Below, in pieces: positions 1 to 6,121 of a stretch of DNA of 9,711 nucleotides. Both the position numbers and the translations under genes were made by a program. The stretch lies in contig JAIPBB010000207.1 in the NCBI GenBank assembly GCA_021739805.1, positions 1 through 9,711 on the forward strand, in the 5' to 3' direction. Below the pieces are notes generated by a model. It worked only from the letters and a program-made list of their open reading frames with translations. It was not told the origin of the DNA and searched no databases. The stretch comes from Saprospiraceae bacterium (GTDB lineage Bacteria; Bacteroidota; Bacteroidia; Bacteroidales; JAIPBB01). Position 1 is the stretch's first letter. Every line of letters begins with the position of its first letter.

Positions 1-132
1 CTTTTGGTTGGTTTTCTTGGTATCGCTCATTGAAAATTTGCTGGAGCAAGACAAAAATATCTTATGAATCGTTACTTTCATTTGCTGCAGCTATTCAGCT
101 TTTTAGGATGATATGATTTTTCGGATAAGCTC
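1..132 (+). mobile_element. Possible right end of an insertion sequence
   Basis: Directly after the putative transposase stop lies ATTTTTCGGATAAGCTCT. Read outward-in on the minus strand this starts AGAGCTTATCCGAAAAA, the kind of short GA-led terminal inverted repeat expected just downstream of a transposase gene. The left end is outside the window, so neither the inverted repeat nor a target duplication can be confirmed; the boundary near 132 is a guess. Confidence 0.3.
3..116 (+). CDS. C-terminal fragment of a probable IS transposase (5' part off the window)
   Basis: An open frame enters from the left edge and ends at TGA 114-116, giving 37 residues. The visible peptide starts FGWFSWYRSLKICW and ends SLLSFAAAIQLFRMI. 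A W-x-x-x-R-x-L segment, then about a dozen residues, then a hydrophobic small-residue helix ending in an Arg near the C-terminus, is the usual look of the end of IS5-group (DDE) transposases. The catalytic residues would lie to the left and cannot be seen. It is therefore unknown whether the gene is intact or a remnant. The call rests on pattern memory of the family; a chance open frame of this length is possible but the composition is protein-like. Confidence 0.45.
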   Translation, partial: FGWFSWYRSLKICWSKTKISYESLLSFAAAIQLFRMI

Positions 133-142
133 TAATAATTAA

Positions 143-159
143 TACTATTATTAATAGTA
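143..159. promoter_or_regulatory. Perfect 7-bp inverted repeat upstream of the MYND gene
   Basis: TACTATT (143-149) and AATAGTA (153-159) are perfect inverted arms around ATT. The site sits 37 bases before the ATG at 197, overlaps a -10-like TATTAT (146-151), and has no obvious -35. It could be an operator, a leader hairpin or merely AT-rich sequence. A related TAGTA-TTAAT-TACTA repeat lies before the pseudouridine synthase gene at 8298-8312. Confidence 0.25.
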
Positions 160-196
160 ATTAAAATTTTCAACAATCTTTAAATGGAAAATCAAA

Positions 197-643
197 ATGA
201 ATAAAAAAACAATATTTATTTTTTGCCTAAGCGCATCTCTTTTTAATCTTCAATCAGCTGAAAATATAAAGCGCGATTTTATAAGCAAACATCCAGAACT
301 CGAAAAAGAATTTCTTGCTCTTACCGGACAAATAGAACAAGTACTTAATTCAGCAGAAGATAATTTCCCTGATGGTAAACCAACTCCTTTCTATATGATT
401 CAAGCTTTTATAAAGGCCTCCGAAGTTGGGCCTCTCGAAATACGTGAAGGAAACAAAATTGCACTAAAAAAACAACTTAAGAAATTTGGGTGCTTTACAT
501 GTAAAGCAAATACAGCAAAATTCTGTGGAGAATGCAAAGCTATCATGTTTTGCTCAACAGAGTGTCAAAGAATTGCATGGAAAGATCATCATAAAAAAGA
601 ATGTCCTCAGATTGCTTTAATGATGAAAGAACATAATTTTTAA
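197..643 (+). CDS. Exported MYND zinc-finger protein
   Basis: A small protein of 148 residues. Residues 1-20 form a signal peptide: MNKK, then a hydrophobic stretch IFIFCLSASLF, ending QSA just before E22. The middle is mostly helical and charged, with no family I recognise. The C-terminus is a complete MYND zinc finger: Cys99-x2-Cys102, Cys110-x2-Cys113, Cys119-x3-Cys123, His132-x3-Cys136, with the family-typical FCSTECQ-x3-W between the last pairs, enough ligands for two zinc ions. MYND fingers are mainly eukaryotic protein-interaction modules that often bind proline-rich peptides, so an exported bacterial one suggests a host-directed role; that is inference. The start at 197 is supported by GGA at 186-188, eight bases upstream. 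An ATG at 184 in another frame gives only six codons. The stop abuts the mutS stop, and a terminator lies inside mutS at 728-766. Confidence 0.85.
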   Translation: MNKKTIFIFCLSASLFNLQSAENIKRDFISKHPELEKEFLALTGQIEQVLNSAEDNFPDGKPTPFYMIQAFIKASEVGPLEIREGNKIALKKQLKKFGCFTCKANTAKFCGECKAIMFCSTECQRIAWKDHHKKECPQIALMMKEHNF

Positions 644-3196
644 TTATAATTCTTTAAATTTCCACAATAAATCAAAAGCTTGTTTTGGAGAAAGTTCATC
701 ATAATTAAGTGAATCAAATAATAAAAGCCGAGTTTGTAATTTTTCAAGCTCGGTTTTTGTTTTTTTGAGTTCAAAATCATTCCCTTTAGAAACGGTTACA
801 GGAATCATCTGCTTACCAGCAGAAAGTTCATGTTCAATTTCTGTAGCCCGTTGAATCACTCCATCAGGCAGCTTTGCAAGCTTTGCAACTTCAAGACCAA
901 AACTTCCATCAGAAAATCCTTGAATAATTTTGTGCAAGAAAATAATACCTTCTTCTGTTTGCGTGCTTGATGCGTAAAAATTTTTAATTCCAGAAAATTT
1001 TTCTTGTAGACTAGTCAGTTCATGATAATGTGTTGCAAATAAACAACGTGCTTTAACCGTTGTATATAAATACTCAATAACTGCTTGTGCAAGCGCAAGC
1101 CCATCAAAAGTACTTGTTCCTCGCCCCACTTCATCAAGAATAACTAAACTATTTTCTGTTGCAAAGTTACAAATATGAGCAGTTTCTTCCATTTCAACTA
1201 AAAATGTACTTTTACCTTCGGCAACATTGTCCGACGCTCCAATCCGTGTAAAGATTCTATCAAGAAGAGGAAGCCGAGCTGATTGAACAGGAACAAATGA
1301 CCCACATTGCGCAAGCAAACAAATTTGAGCAACCTGACGCAAATAGGTAGACTTTCCACCCATGTTTGGACCAGTAATAACAAGCAAACTATTATCATCA
1401 TTCAATAGTGTATCGTTTGGGATAAATTGTGAACCTAATTTATAAGCAACAACCGGATGCTTTCCTTCTTTAATTTCTATATCGCGGCCTTCTGTAAAAA
1501 TTGGTTGAATATACCCACGTTCATAAGCACATTGTGCAAAACTTAACAAAGCATCACACTGTGAAAGCGCATGCATCATTTTACGGAGTCCCGAAACAAA
1601 CGGAATCACTTCTGATTTTACTTGTTCAAAAAGTTTTTGTTCAACTGAATCTATTTCATTACGAGCTTTCATAATGTCATGTTCAAGATCTTTTAACTCA
1701 GGACTCAAATAACGTTCTCGCCCTGCAAGTGTTTGCTTTCTTATGTACCGATCAGGAACCAAATGAACATTTGTATTTGTTACTTCAATATAATATCCAT
1801 GCACATTATTAAAACGAATTTTTAAAGAATTTATCCCAGTCAACTGCTGCTCTTTTTGTTCAAGCGCTAAAATTGCCGATTGTGAATTGTGCACCATATC
1901 ACGCAACCTATCAAGCTCATCACTAAACCCTTTTTTAATTTTCCAATTTTGTTGTTCATCATCATTCAATGCTGATTCTAAAAAATTCCGCAAAGAAGAA
2001 AAATCTGCAATACATTGCCCAAGCATTTGTAATAGTCCTGGAGTTCCAACAGAAAGTTGTTGCTGAATATACGGAACAACACAAAGCATAGTTTTAATAT
2101 GCACGTAATCATGCAACTGGCCACGCTGCAATGCAACACGCCCAACAATACGTTCCCCATCTCCAAGTTGTTTTAAATTACTTTGTAACCCCTCACGCAA
2201 CTGTGTATTTATTTTTAAAAATCCAACAGCATCAAGGCGATGTTCAATCATTTTTTTATTTAAAAGTGGACGAACTAACCATTTTTTTAAAGTTCGAGCA
2301 CCCATCGCAGTTACCGATAGATCAATAACTTGCAATAAAGTATTTGCTCTTCCACCATCTTGGTTATTTTTAATCAATTCTAAATTACGTTGAGTTGCAG
2401 GGTCGATAACTAAAAAGTCATCTGGGGCGTAAAAATGAATATTACAAAAAGTATTAAGTGCAGCTTCATTATTTAATTTTAAATATCCATAAAGAACATC
2501 CAAAGAGTTACACAAAGCTGTTTGTTCTTTTAAATGTTTAATATTTTCTGACGAAAATTTTTCTTGAGCCCATTCAATCATGCCTTCTTTTTTGTGAACA
2601 CAACTGGTGAAATATCCCTGTTTTTTAAAATACGTTTGGTATCCTGAAAATGTTTTTTCATTTGAAAGTAAAACTTCATCAGGAAAAAAACGGTTCATTT
2701 CTGCTTCTAAAATTTTATAAGACCCTGCTGGAATCATTGTTGCATAAAGCTGTGCAGTCAGTAGTTCAGAAAAAACTAAACCCCATTTCCCTTCACATTC
2801 AAAAAATGAAAACAGATATGATGCAGATTTTTCATCAAGTAATTTTGTATCTGTTAATGTTCCGGGAGTTAAAACTTGTATTACCCCACGTTTAACAATT
2901 ACCCCTGGCCGTGGTGCTTCAAGTTGATCACAAAGTGCAACACAAAAACCACCCTTTACTAATTTTTGTAAATAATGGTCAATTGCATGAATCGGAACTC
3001 CACATAACGGAATAGGTTCCCCATTTTGAGTTCCCCTTTTTGTTAATGCAATTCCTAAATATTCTGCAGCCTTTTTTGCATCATCAAAAAAAAGTTCGTA
3101 AAAATCACCCACCTGAAAAAACAGGAGCGTATCTTGATAATTTTGCTTAATTTCATGGTATTGAGCCATGAGTGGCGTCATCTTAATAGTATTCAT
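644..3196 (-). CDS. mutS: DNA mismatch repair ATPase MutS
   Basis: Complete MutS of 850 residues, close to the 853 of E. coli. It recognises mismatches and insertion/deletion loops and starts repair with MutL. The N-terminal mismatch-binding motif Phe32-Tyr33-Glu34 sits in VGDFYELFFDDA. The connector, lever and clamp regions follow. The ATPase has Walker A GPNMGGKST (609-617), the GKSTFLVEMEE block (661-671), Walker B LVILDE (684-689) and ATHYHEL (721-727). The C-terminus ends ELSPKQAFDLLWKFKEL, matching the tetramerisation segment of long MutS proteins. QTRLLLF (821-827) lies where many MutS proteins carry a beta-clamp-binding peptide, but the Gln spacing is not canonical. An alternative start is Met6. 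No mutL is next to it, and the gene stands alone against the LRR array. A weak minus-strand stem (601-606/629-634) before a T-run may terminate it inside the MYND gene. Confidence 0.98.
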   Translation of the reverse strand: MNTIKMTPLMAQYHEIKQNYQDTLLFFQVGDFYELFFDDAKKAAEYLGIALTKRGTQNGEPIPLCGVPIHAIDHYLQKLVKGGFCVALCDQLEAPRPGVIVKRGVIQVLTPGTLTDTKLLDEKSASYLFSFFECEGKWGLVFSELLTAQLYATMIPAGSYKILEAEMNRFFPDEVLLSNEKTFSGYQTYFKKQGYFTSCVHKKEGMIEWAQEKFSSENIKHLKEQTALCNSLDVLYGYLKLNNEAALNTFCNIHFYAPDDFLVIDPATQRNLELIKNNQDGGRANTLLQVIDLSVTAMGARTLKKWLVRPLLNKKMIEHRLDAVGFLKINTQLREGLQSNLKQLGDGERIVGRVALQRGQLHDYVHIKTMLCVVPYIQQQLSVGTPGLLQMLGQCIADFSSLRNFLESALNDDEQQNWKIKKGFSDELDRLRDMVHNSQSAILALEQKEQQLTGINSLKIRFNNVHGYYIEVTNTNVHLVPDRYIRKQTLAGRERYLSPELKDLEHDIMKARNEIDSVEQKLFEQVKSEVIPFVSGLRKMMHALSQCDALLSFAQCAYERGYIQPIFTEGRDIEIKEGKHPVVAYKLGSQFIPNDTLLNDDNSLLVITGPNMGGKSTYLRQVAQICLLAQCGSFVPVQSARLPLLDRIFTRIGASDNVAEGKSTFLVEMEETAHICNFATENSLVILDEVGRGTSTFDGLALAQAVIEYLYTTVKARCLFATHYHELTSLQEKFSGIKNFYASSTQTEEGIIFLHKIIQGFSDGSFGLEVAKLAKLPDGVIQRATEIEHELSAGKQMIPVTVSKGNDFELKKTKTELEKLQTRLLLFDSLNYDELSPKQAFDLLWKFKEL
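728..766 (+). terminator. Intrinsic terminator of the MYND gene, inside the mutS coding region
   Basis: CCGAGTTTG (728-736) pairs with CAAGCTCGG (745-753) across an 8-base loop: nine pairs with one G-T wobble. It is followed at once by TTTTTGTTTTTTT (754-766). This is a classic plus-strand intrinsic terminator about 85 bases beyond the MYND stop. The same DNA encodes MutS residues around KKTKTELEKLQTRL on the other strand. Confidence 0.75.
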
Positions 3197-3204
3197 ACTA
3201 ATAA

Positions 3205-3232
3205 AGTGTACTCAAAAATGAAAAAATTGTAA
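3205..3232 (-). promoter_or_regulatory. Candidate mutS promoter, nearly leaderless
   Basis: On the minus strand TTACAA (3232-3227, weak -35) is separated by 16 bases from TACACT (3210-3205, four of six -10 positions). Only eight bases separate the -10 from the ATG at 3196, so transcription would start one or two bases before the start codon. No Shine-Dalgarno is visible before the ATG. Confidence 0.3.
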
Positions 3233-3290
3233 GCTCAAACTCTTAAAAGAATAAGCATAAATTCACCGATACCATTTTAAACTCTTGTTT

Positions 3291-3317
3291 TTGAACATTT
3301 TAACCTGTTATTATAAA
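3291..3317 (+). promoter_or_regulatory. Candidate promoter of the LRR gene array
   Basis: TTGAAC (3291-3296) and TATAAA (3312-3317) are separated by 15 bases, somewhat short, and lie about 50 bases before the first LRR gene. The downstream spacing fits a normal 5' leader. It is the only good -35/-10 pair seen in the 173-base mutS-LRR gap. Confidence 0.35.
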
Positions 3318-3342
3318 TATGAATGGGATTTTAATATTCATA

Positions 3343-3369
3343 AAAAGGTTATAAAGAAAAGGTTATAAA
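3343..3369 (+). repeat. Tandemly doubled ribosome-binding region
   Basis: AAAAGGTTATAAA occurs at 3343-3355 and again at 3357-3369, one base apart, the second copy ending at the ATG. The second AAAGG is a usable Shine-Dalgarno seven bases before the start. The other LRR genes have a weaker form (AAAGATTATAAAATG, or AAAGTTATAAAATG for the third), so the first gene may be translated best. Confidence 0.6.
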
Positions 3370-4596
3370 ATGAAAAAAATAGTATTACTCCTTACATTGT
3401 TACTCAATAATACAACTCTTTTTGGAGCACAAGGTGATGCCGCAGCTGCCGCTGCTCTTCCAAAATCGTACATACCTTCACTTCAAAACATCGCAGTTTC
3501 AAGTACATTACAGGCGATGAGAGAAGAGCATCCAAATATTTATCAGAATCCAGAGCTTTTTGAAAAAACATTAAAAGAAAATAAAGCAATTTCAGAACCA
3601 CTTCAAAAAAAATTAGTTACTCTCTATAAAGATTCAAAAGAAATTACATTAGAAGCTGCCCGTTTATGGCTTAATCAATTGTATACAGGGGACAAACCTC
3701 CACTTAAACTTTTACAAGAAGAAAAACAAGAATTAGTCCGTTTGCTAGATCAAGGAGTTCCTTGGAATCTTAGTTTTCAAGATATTATTGATGCTGCTGA
3801 CACAGATAAGACAGGTAAACTTAAAGAAAAGTTACTAATAGCTTTTAAAGATAAAAAGGGACATTTCGACAATTTAGGCTTAACCTATTTAGAAGGATTA
3901 CAAAACATTCCTGGTATTATGAAAATAACAATACTCGGTCTCGGCTCCAACCAACTCACAGAAATCCATCAAGATACATTCAATGGCCTTAAACAATTGA
4001 AAAAGCTCTTTCTTGACCATAACAAAATCACAAAAATTAATCCTGACACACTCAATGGCCTTAAACAATTGGAATCGCTCGTTCTTGAAAACAACCAACT
4101 CCTAATAATTCATCCTGACACACTCAATGGCCTTACAGAAATGAAATACCTCAATATCAGCAATAATCTGATCACAGAAATTTTTCTTGATACATTTAAA
4201 GACCTTACTCAATTGCAAGCGCTCTACCTTGGCAATAACCAACTCAAAGAAATTAACAAAGGTTCATTTAATGGCCTTCATCAATTGACCTCCCTCGATC
4301 TTGACAATAACAAAATCACAATAATTCATCCTAATATATTTAAAGATCTTATTAAATTGACTCAGCTCAATCTCAATAACAACCAACTCAAAGAAATTAA
4401 CAAAGGTGCATTCAATGGCCTTACTGAATTGATCGTACTCAACCTCAGAAATAACCAACTCACAAAAATTGATCCTGATGCATTTAAATCCCTTATTAAA
4501 TTGAAAAATCTCGATCTTAGTAACAATCAACTCACTCAAAAACAAGTTGATTTAATAAGAGATAAACTACCTAAATATTGCCGGATTCATCTATAA
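3370..4596 (+). CDS. Exported leucine-rich repeat protein, paralog 1
   Basis: A protein of 408 residues. Residues 1-20 are a signal peptide (MKKIVLLLTLLL to LFGA), followed by an Ala-rich spacer that lacks the KRIKL cassette of paralogs 2 and 3. Residues about 36-183 are a domain shared by all four neighbours, with landmarks PSLQNIA, HPNIY, EAARLW, LVRLLDQG, WNLSFQDIIDA and LEGLQNIPGI; I do not recognise it. Residues 184-378 hold eight LRRs of 24 residues, pattern LxxLxLxxNxLxxIxxxxFxxLxx, and residues 379-408 form a cap ending in LPKYCRIHL. Such 24-residue Phe-containing repeats resemble the typical class of eukaryotic extracellular LRRs rather than the 20-residue YopM/IpaH type. A role in binding a protein partner is likely; the partner is unknown. 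It is the first gene of the array, 31 bases before paralog 2. Confidence 0.9.
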   Translation: MKKIVLLLTLLLNNTTLFGAQGDAAAAAALPKSYIPSLQNIAVSSTLQAMREEHPNIYQNPELFEKTLKENKAISEPLQKKLVTLYKDSKEITLEAARLWLNQLYTGDKPPLKLLQEEKQELVRLLDQGVPWNLSFQDIIDAADTDKTGKLKEKLLIAFKDKKGHFDNLGLTYLEGLQNIPGIMKITILGLGSNQLTEIHQDTFNGLKQLKKLFLDHNKITKINPDTLNGLKQLESLVLENNQLLIIHPDTLNGLTEMKYLNISNNLITEIFLDTFKDLTQLQALYLGNNQLKEINKGSFNGLHQLTSLDLDNNKITIIHPNIFKDLIKLTQLNLNNNQLKEINKGAFNGLTELIVLNLRNNQLTKIDPDAFKSLIKLKNLDLSNNQLTQKQVDLIRDKLPKYCRIHL

Positions 4597-4627
4597 ATAA
4601 ATTTAATAAAAAAATAAAGATTATAAA

Positions 4628-5881
4628 ATGAAAAAAATAGTATTACTCCTTACATTATTACTAAGTAATGCAACTCTTTTTTCTGTACAAGATAGCGCTC
4701 CAGCTGCAAAAAGAATAAAACTCAGCGATAATGGGGCTGCTGCCGCTGATCAACAAGCACACGTACCTTCTCTTCAAGACATTGCTACGTTAAGTACATT
4801 ACAGATAATAATAAAAAAACATCCAGACATTTATAATAATCTAGAACTTTTTGAGGCGGAATTAAATCAAAATAAAGCGATTCCACAGCCAGTTAAAAAC
4901 CTATTAATTGCTAAATATAAAGAAGCTTCTAATGAAGCTGCCCGTTTATGGGTTGAACATCATGCAACGAATAAATCGCCCTTTAAACTTTTAAGACTTC
5001 ACAAACCAGAATTAGCTCGTTTATTTGATGAAGGTATTCTTTTATGGAATCTAAGCTTTCAACATATTATTGATGCTGGTGGTGCAGATATACTTGCAAG
5101 TAAAATAAAAAAATATGTATATGCAGAAAAAAATTGTATAAAAAGAAAATTCAATAACTTATCTTTGACCTCTTTAGAAGGATTACAAAACATTCCTGGT
5201 ATTATTCAAACAAACACACTCGATCTTTCTTATAACCAACTCACAAAAATTAATCCCGAGATATTCAAAGATCTTATAAACTTGACAAATCTCAATCTTG
5301 ATAACAACCAACTCACAAAAATTAATCATGATACATTTAATAGCCTTCATCAATTGAATTCCCTCGATCTTTCTCATAACCAACTCACAAAAATTAATCC
5401 CGAGATATTCAAAGATCTTATAAACTTGACAGAACTCCATCTTGCCTATAACCAACTCATAGAAATTCATCGTGATACATTTAATAGCCTTCATCAATTG
5501 AAATCCCTCTTGCTTAACTATAACAAAATCACAATAATTCATCCAAATACATTTAATAGCCTTCATCAATTGACAAAACTTTGTCTTGATCATAACCAAC
5601 TCATAGAAATTCATCGTGATACATTTAATAGTCTTCATCAATTGAAAGAATTCTTTCTTAACTATAACAAAATCACAACAATTCATGGTGATACATTTAA
5701 TAGCTTTAATCAATTGAAAGAACTCGACCTCAGCAATAACCAACTCACAAAAATTAATCCTAATGCATTTAAACCCCTTACCCAATTGACTTTTCTCATT
5801 CTCAGTAACAACCAACTCACTCAAGAACAACTTGATTTAATAATATTTGAATTACCCGCAAATTGTGAAACTTGGGATTAA
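4628..5881 (+). CDS. Exported leucine-rich repeat protein, paralog 2, with a KRIKL cassette
   Basis: A protein of 417 residues with the same plan as its neighbours. The signal peptide is residues 1-20. Directly after it, residues 25-32 read PAAKRIKL, followed by SDNGAAAA; this resembles the c-Myc nuclear localization signal. The shared N-terminal domain spans about 46-192 (PSLQDIA, HPDIY, EAARLW, ELARLFDEG, WNLSFQHIIDAGG, LEGLQNIPGI). Eight 24-residue LRRs and a C-terminal cap fill 193-417, the cap ending LPANCETWD. Neighbouring LRRs alternate between two types, TKINPEIFKDLIN and EIHRDTFNSLHQ, so the repeating unit is really 48 residues (144 bp). The start is fixed by the family leader AAAGATTATAAAATG. 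The 31-base gap from paralog 1 has no terminator, suggesting co-transcription. Confidence 0.9.
   Translation: MKKIVLLLTLLLSNATLFSVQDSAPAAKRIKLSDNGAAAADQQAHVPSLQDIATLSTLQIIIKKHPDIYNNLELFEAELNQNKAIPQPVKNLLIAKYKEASNEAARLWVEHHATNKSPFKLLRLHKPELARLFDEGILLWNLSFQHIIDAGGADILASKIKKYVYAEKNCIKRKFNNLSLTSLEGLQNIPGIIQTNTLDLSYNQLTKINPEIFKDLINLTNLNLDNNQLTKINHDTFNSLHQLNSLDLSHNQLTKINPEIFKDLINLTELHLAYNQLIEIHRDTFNSLHQLKSLLLNYNKITIIHPNTFNSLHQLTKLCLDHNQLIEIHRDTFNSLHQLKEFFLNYNKITTIHGDTFNSFNQLKELDLSNNQLTKINPNAFKPLTQLTFLILSNNQLTQEQLDLIIFELPANCETWD
5232..5735 (+). repeat. 144-bp double-LRR tandem duplications
   Basis: The segment starting ATAACCAACTCACAAAAATT at 5232 recurs at 5376, with the following TTAATCCCGAGATATTC also identical. 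The segment starting ATAACCAACTCATAGAAATT at 5448 recurs at 5592. Both offsets are exactly 144 bp, two 24-residue LRRs, which points to recent duplication of LRR pairs rather than single repeats. Paralog 1 shows the same offset between 4237 and 4381. Confidence 0.85.
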
Positions 5882-5882
5882 T

Positions 5883-5917
5883 CTATAAATAAAGATTATA
5901 AAATGAAAAAAATAGTA
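5883..5917 (+). repeat. Orphan copy of the LRR-gene leader
   Basis: Directly after the paralog 2 stop lies another copy of the array leader, with AAAGATTATAAAATG (5891-5905) and the family start ATGAAAAAAATAGTA. The match to the paralogs breaks at about 5919. Outside the four genes, such a copy has no LRR body behind it and marks a deletion or insertion junction. Confidence 0.8.
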
Positions 5918-5944
5918 TGCTCCAGAGCAAACATTTGTAATTAA
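5903..5944 (+). pseudogene. Remnant of a fifth LRR gene (first codons only)
   Basis: The frame starting at ATG 5903 reads MKKIVCSRANICN and then stops at TAA 5942-5944. The first five residues and their codons match paralogs 1-3; the rest is unrelated. This is best read as an LRR gene whose body was lost, or displaced by unrelated DNA, right after its start. The following 177 bases (5945-6121) hold no gene I can support; a 29-codon minus-strand frame at 5941-6030 is not convincing. Confidence 0.6.
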
Positions 5945-6042
5945 AGCTTACTTACATCACTCAACTCATCTACAGGCTTAATTTTAATTAAATAAAAAGT
6001 TAATGCATCATACTGGATAACTAGCGCTCTCTATACTTTTAC

Positions 6043-6071
6043 TTAAAATTTTTATTATTCGCTGCTATACT
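6043..6071 (+). promoter_or_regulatory. Candidate separate promoter for LRR paralogs 3 and 4
   Basis: TGCTATACT (6063-6071) is an extended -10 about 50 bases before the paralog 3 ATG; the matching -35 position holds only TTAAAA (6043-6048). A further TATACT lies at 6033-6038. The ten bases CTGCTATACT at 6062-6071 are repeated exactly before the pseudouridine synthase gene at 8316-8325. The site lies in the sequence that follows the broken leader, so the downstream genes may not depend on the promoter at 3291. Confidence 0.45.
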
Positions 6072-6121
6072 TTTTTATTAAATAATAAAAATAAATTTAA
6101 TTTTAATAAAAAAGTTATAAA

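Noticed and set aside
1..30. Minus-strand frame starting MSDTKKTNQK at 30 and leaving the window
   Set aside because: It has no Shine-Dalgarno or promoter and lies opposite the more protein-like transposase end.
601..634. Stem ATGTCC/GAACAT next to an A-run, as a minus-strand terminator for mutS
   Set aside because: Only six pairs with one wobble and a 22-base loop; too weak to list as a feature, though no better candidate was seen.
2131..2895. Plus-strand frames opposite mutS
   Set aside because: They are antisense to well-conserved MutS domains and encode no recognisable motif.
5183..5830. A 215-codon open frame on the minus strand opposite LRR paralog 2, with its own 24-residue periodicity
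   Set aside because: It is the antisense reading of the 72-bp LRR repeats. A stop-free antisense frame in one repeat is stop-free in all, and similar shorter frames occur opposite paralog 1. It has no start context of its own.
5941..6030. Minus-strand open frame of 29 codons ending LIKIKPVDELSDVSKL
   Set aside because: It reads like a protein C-terminus, but it is short, has a stop immediately upstream and no start, and I could not assign a family. It may be a relic that came with the broken leader, or chance.
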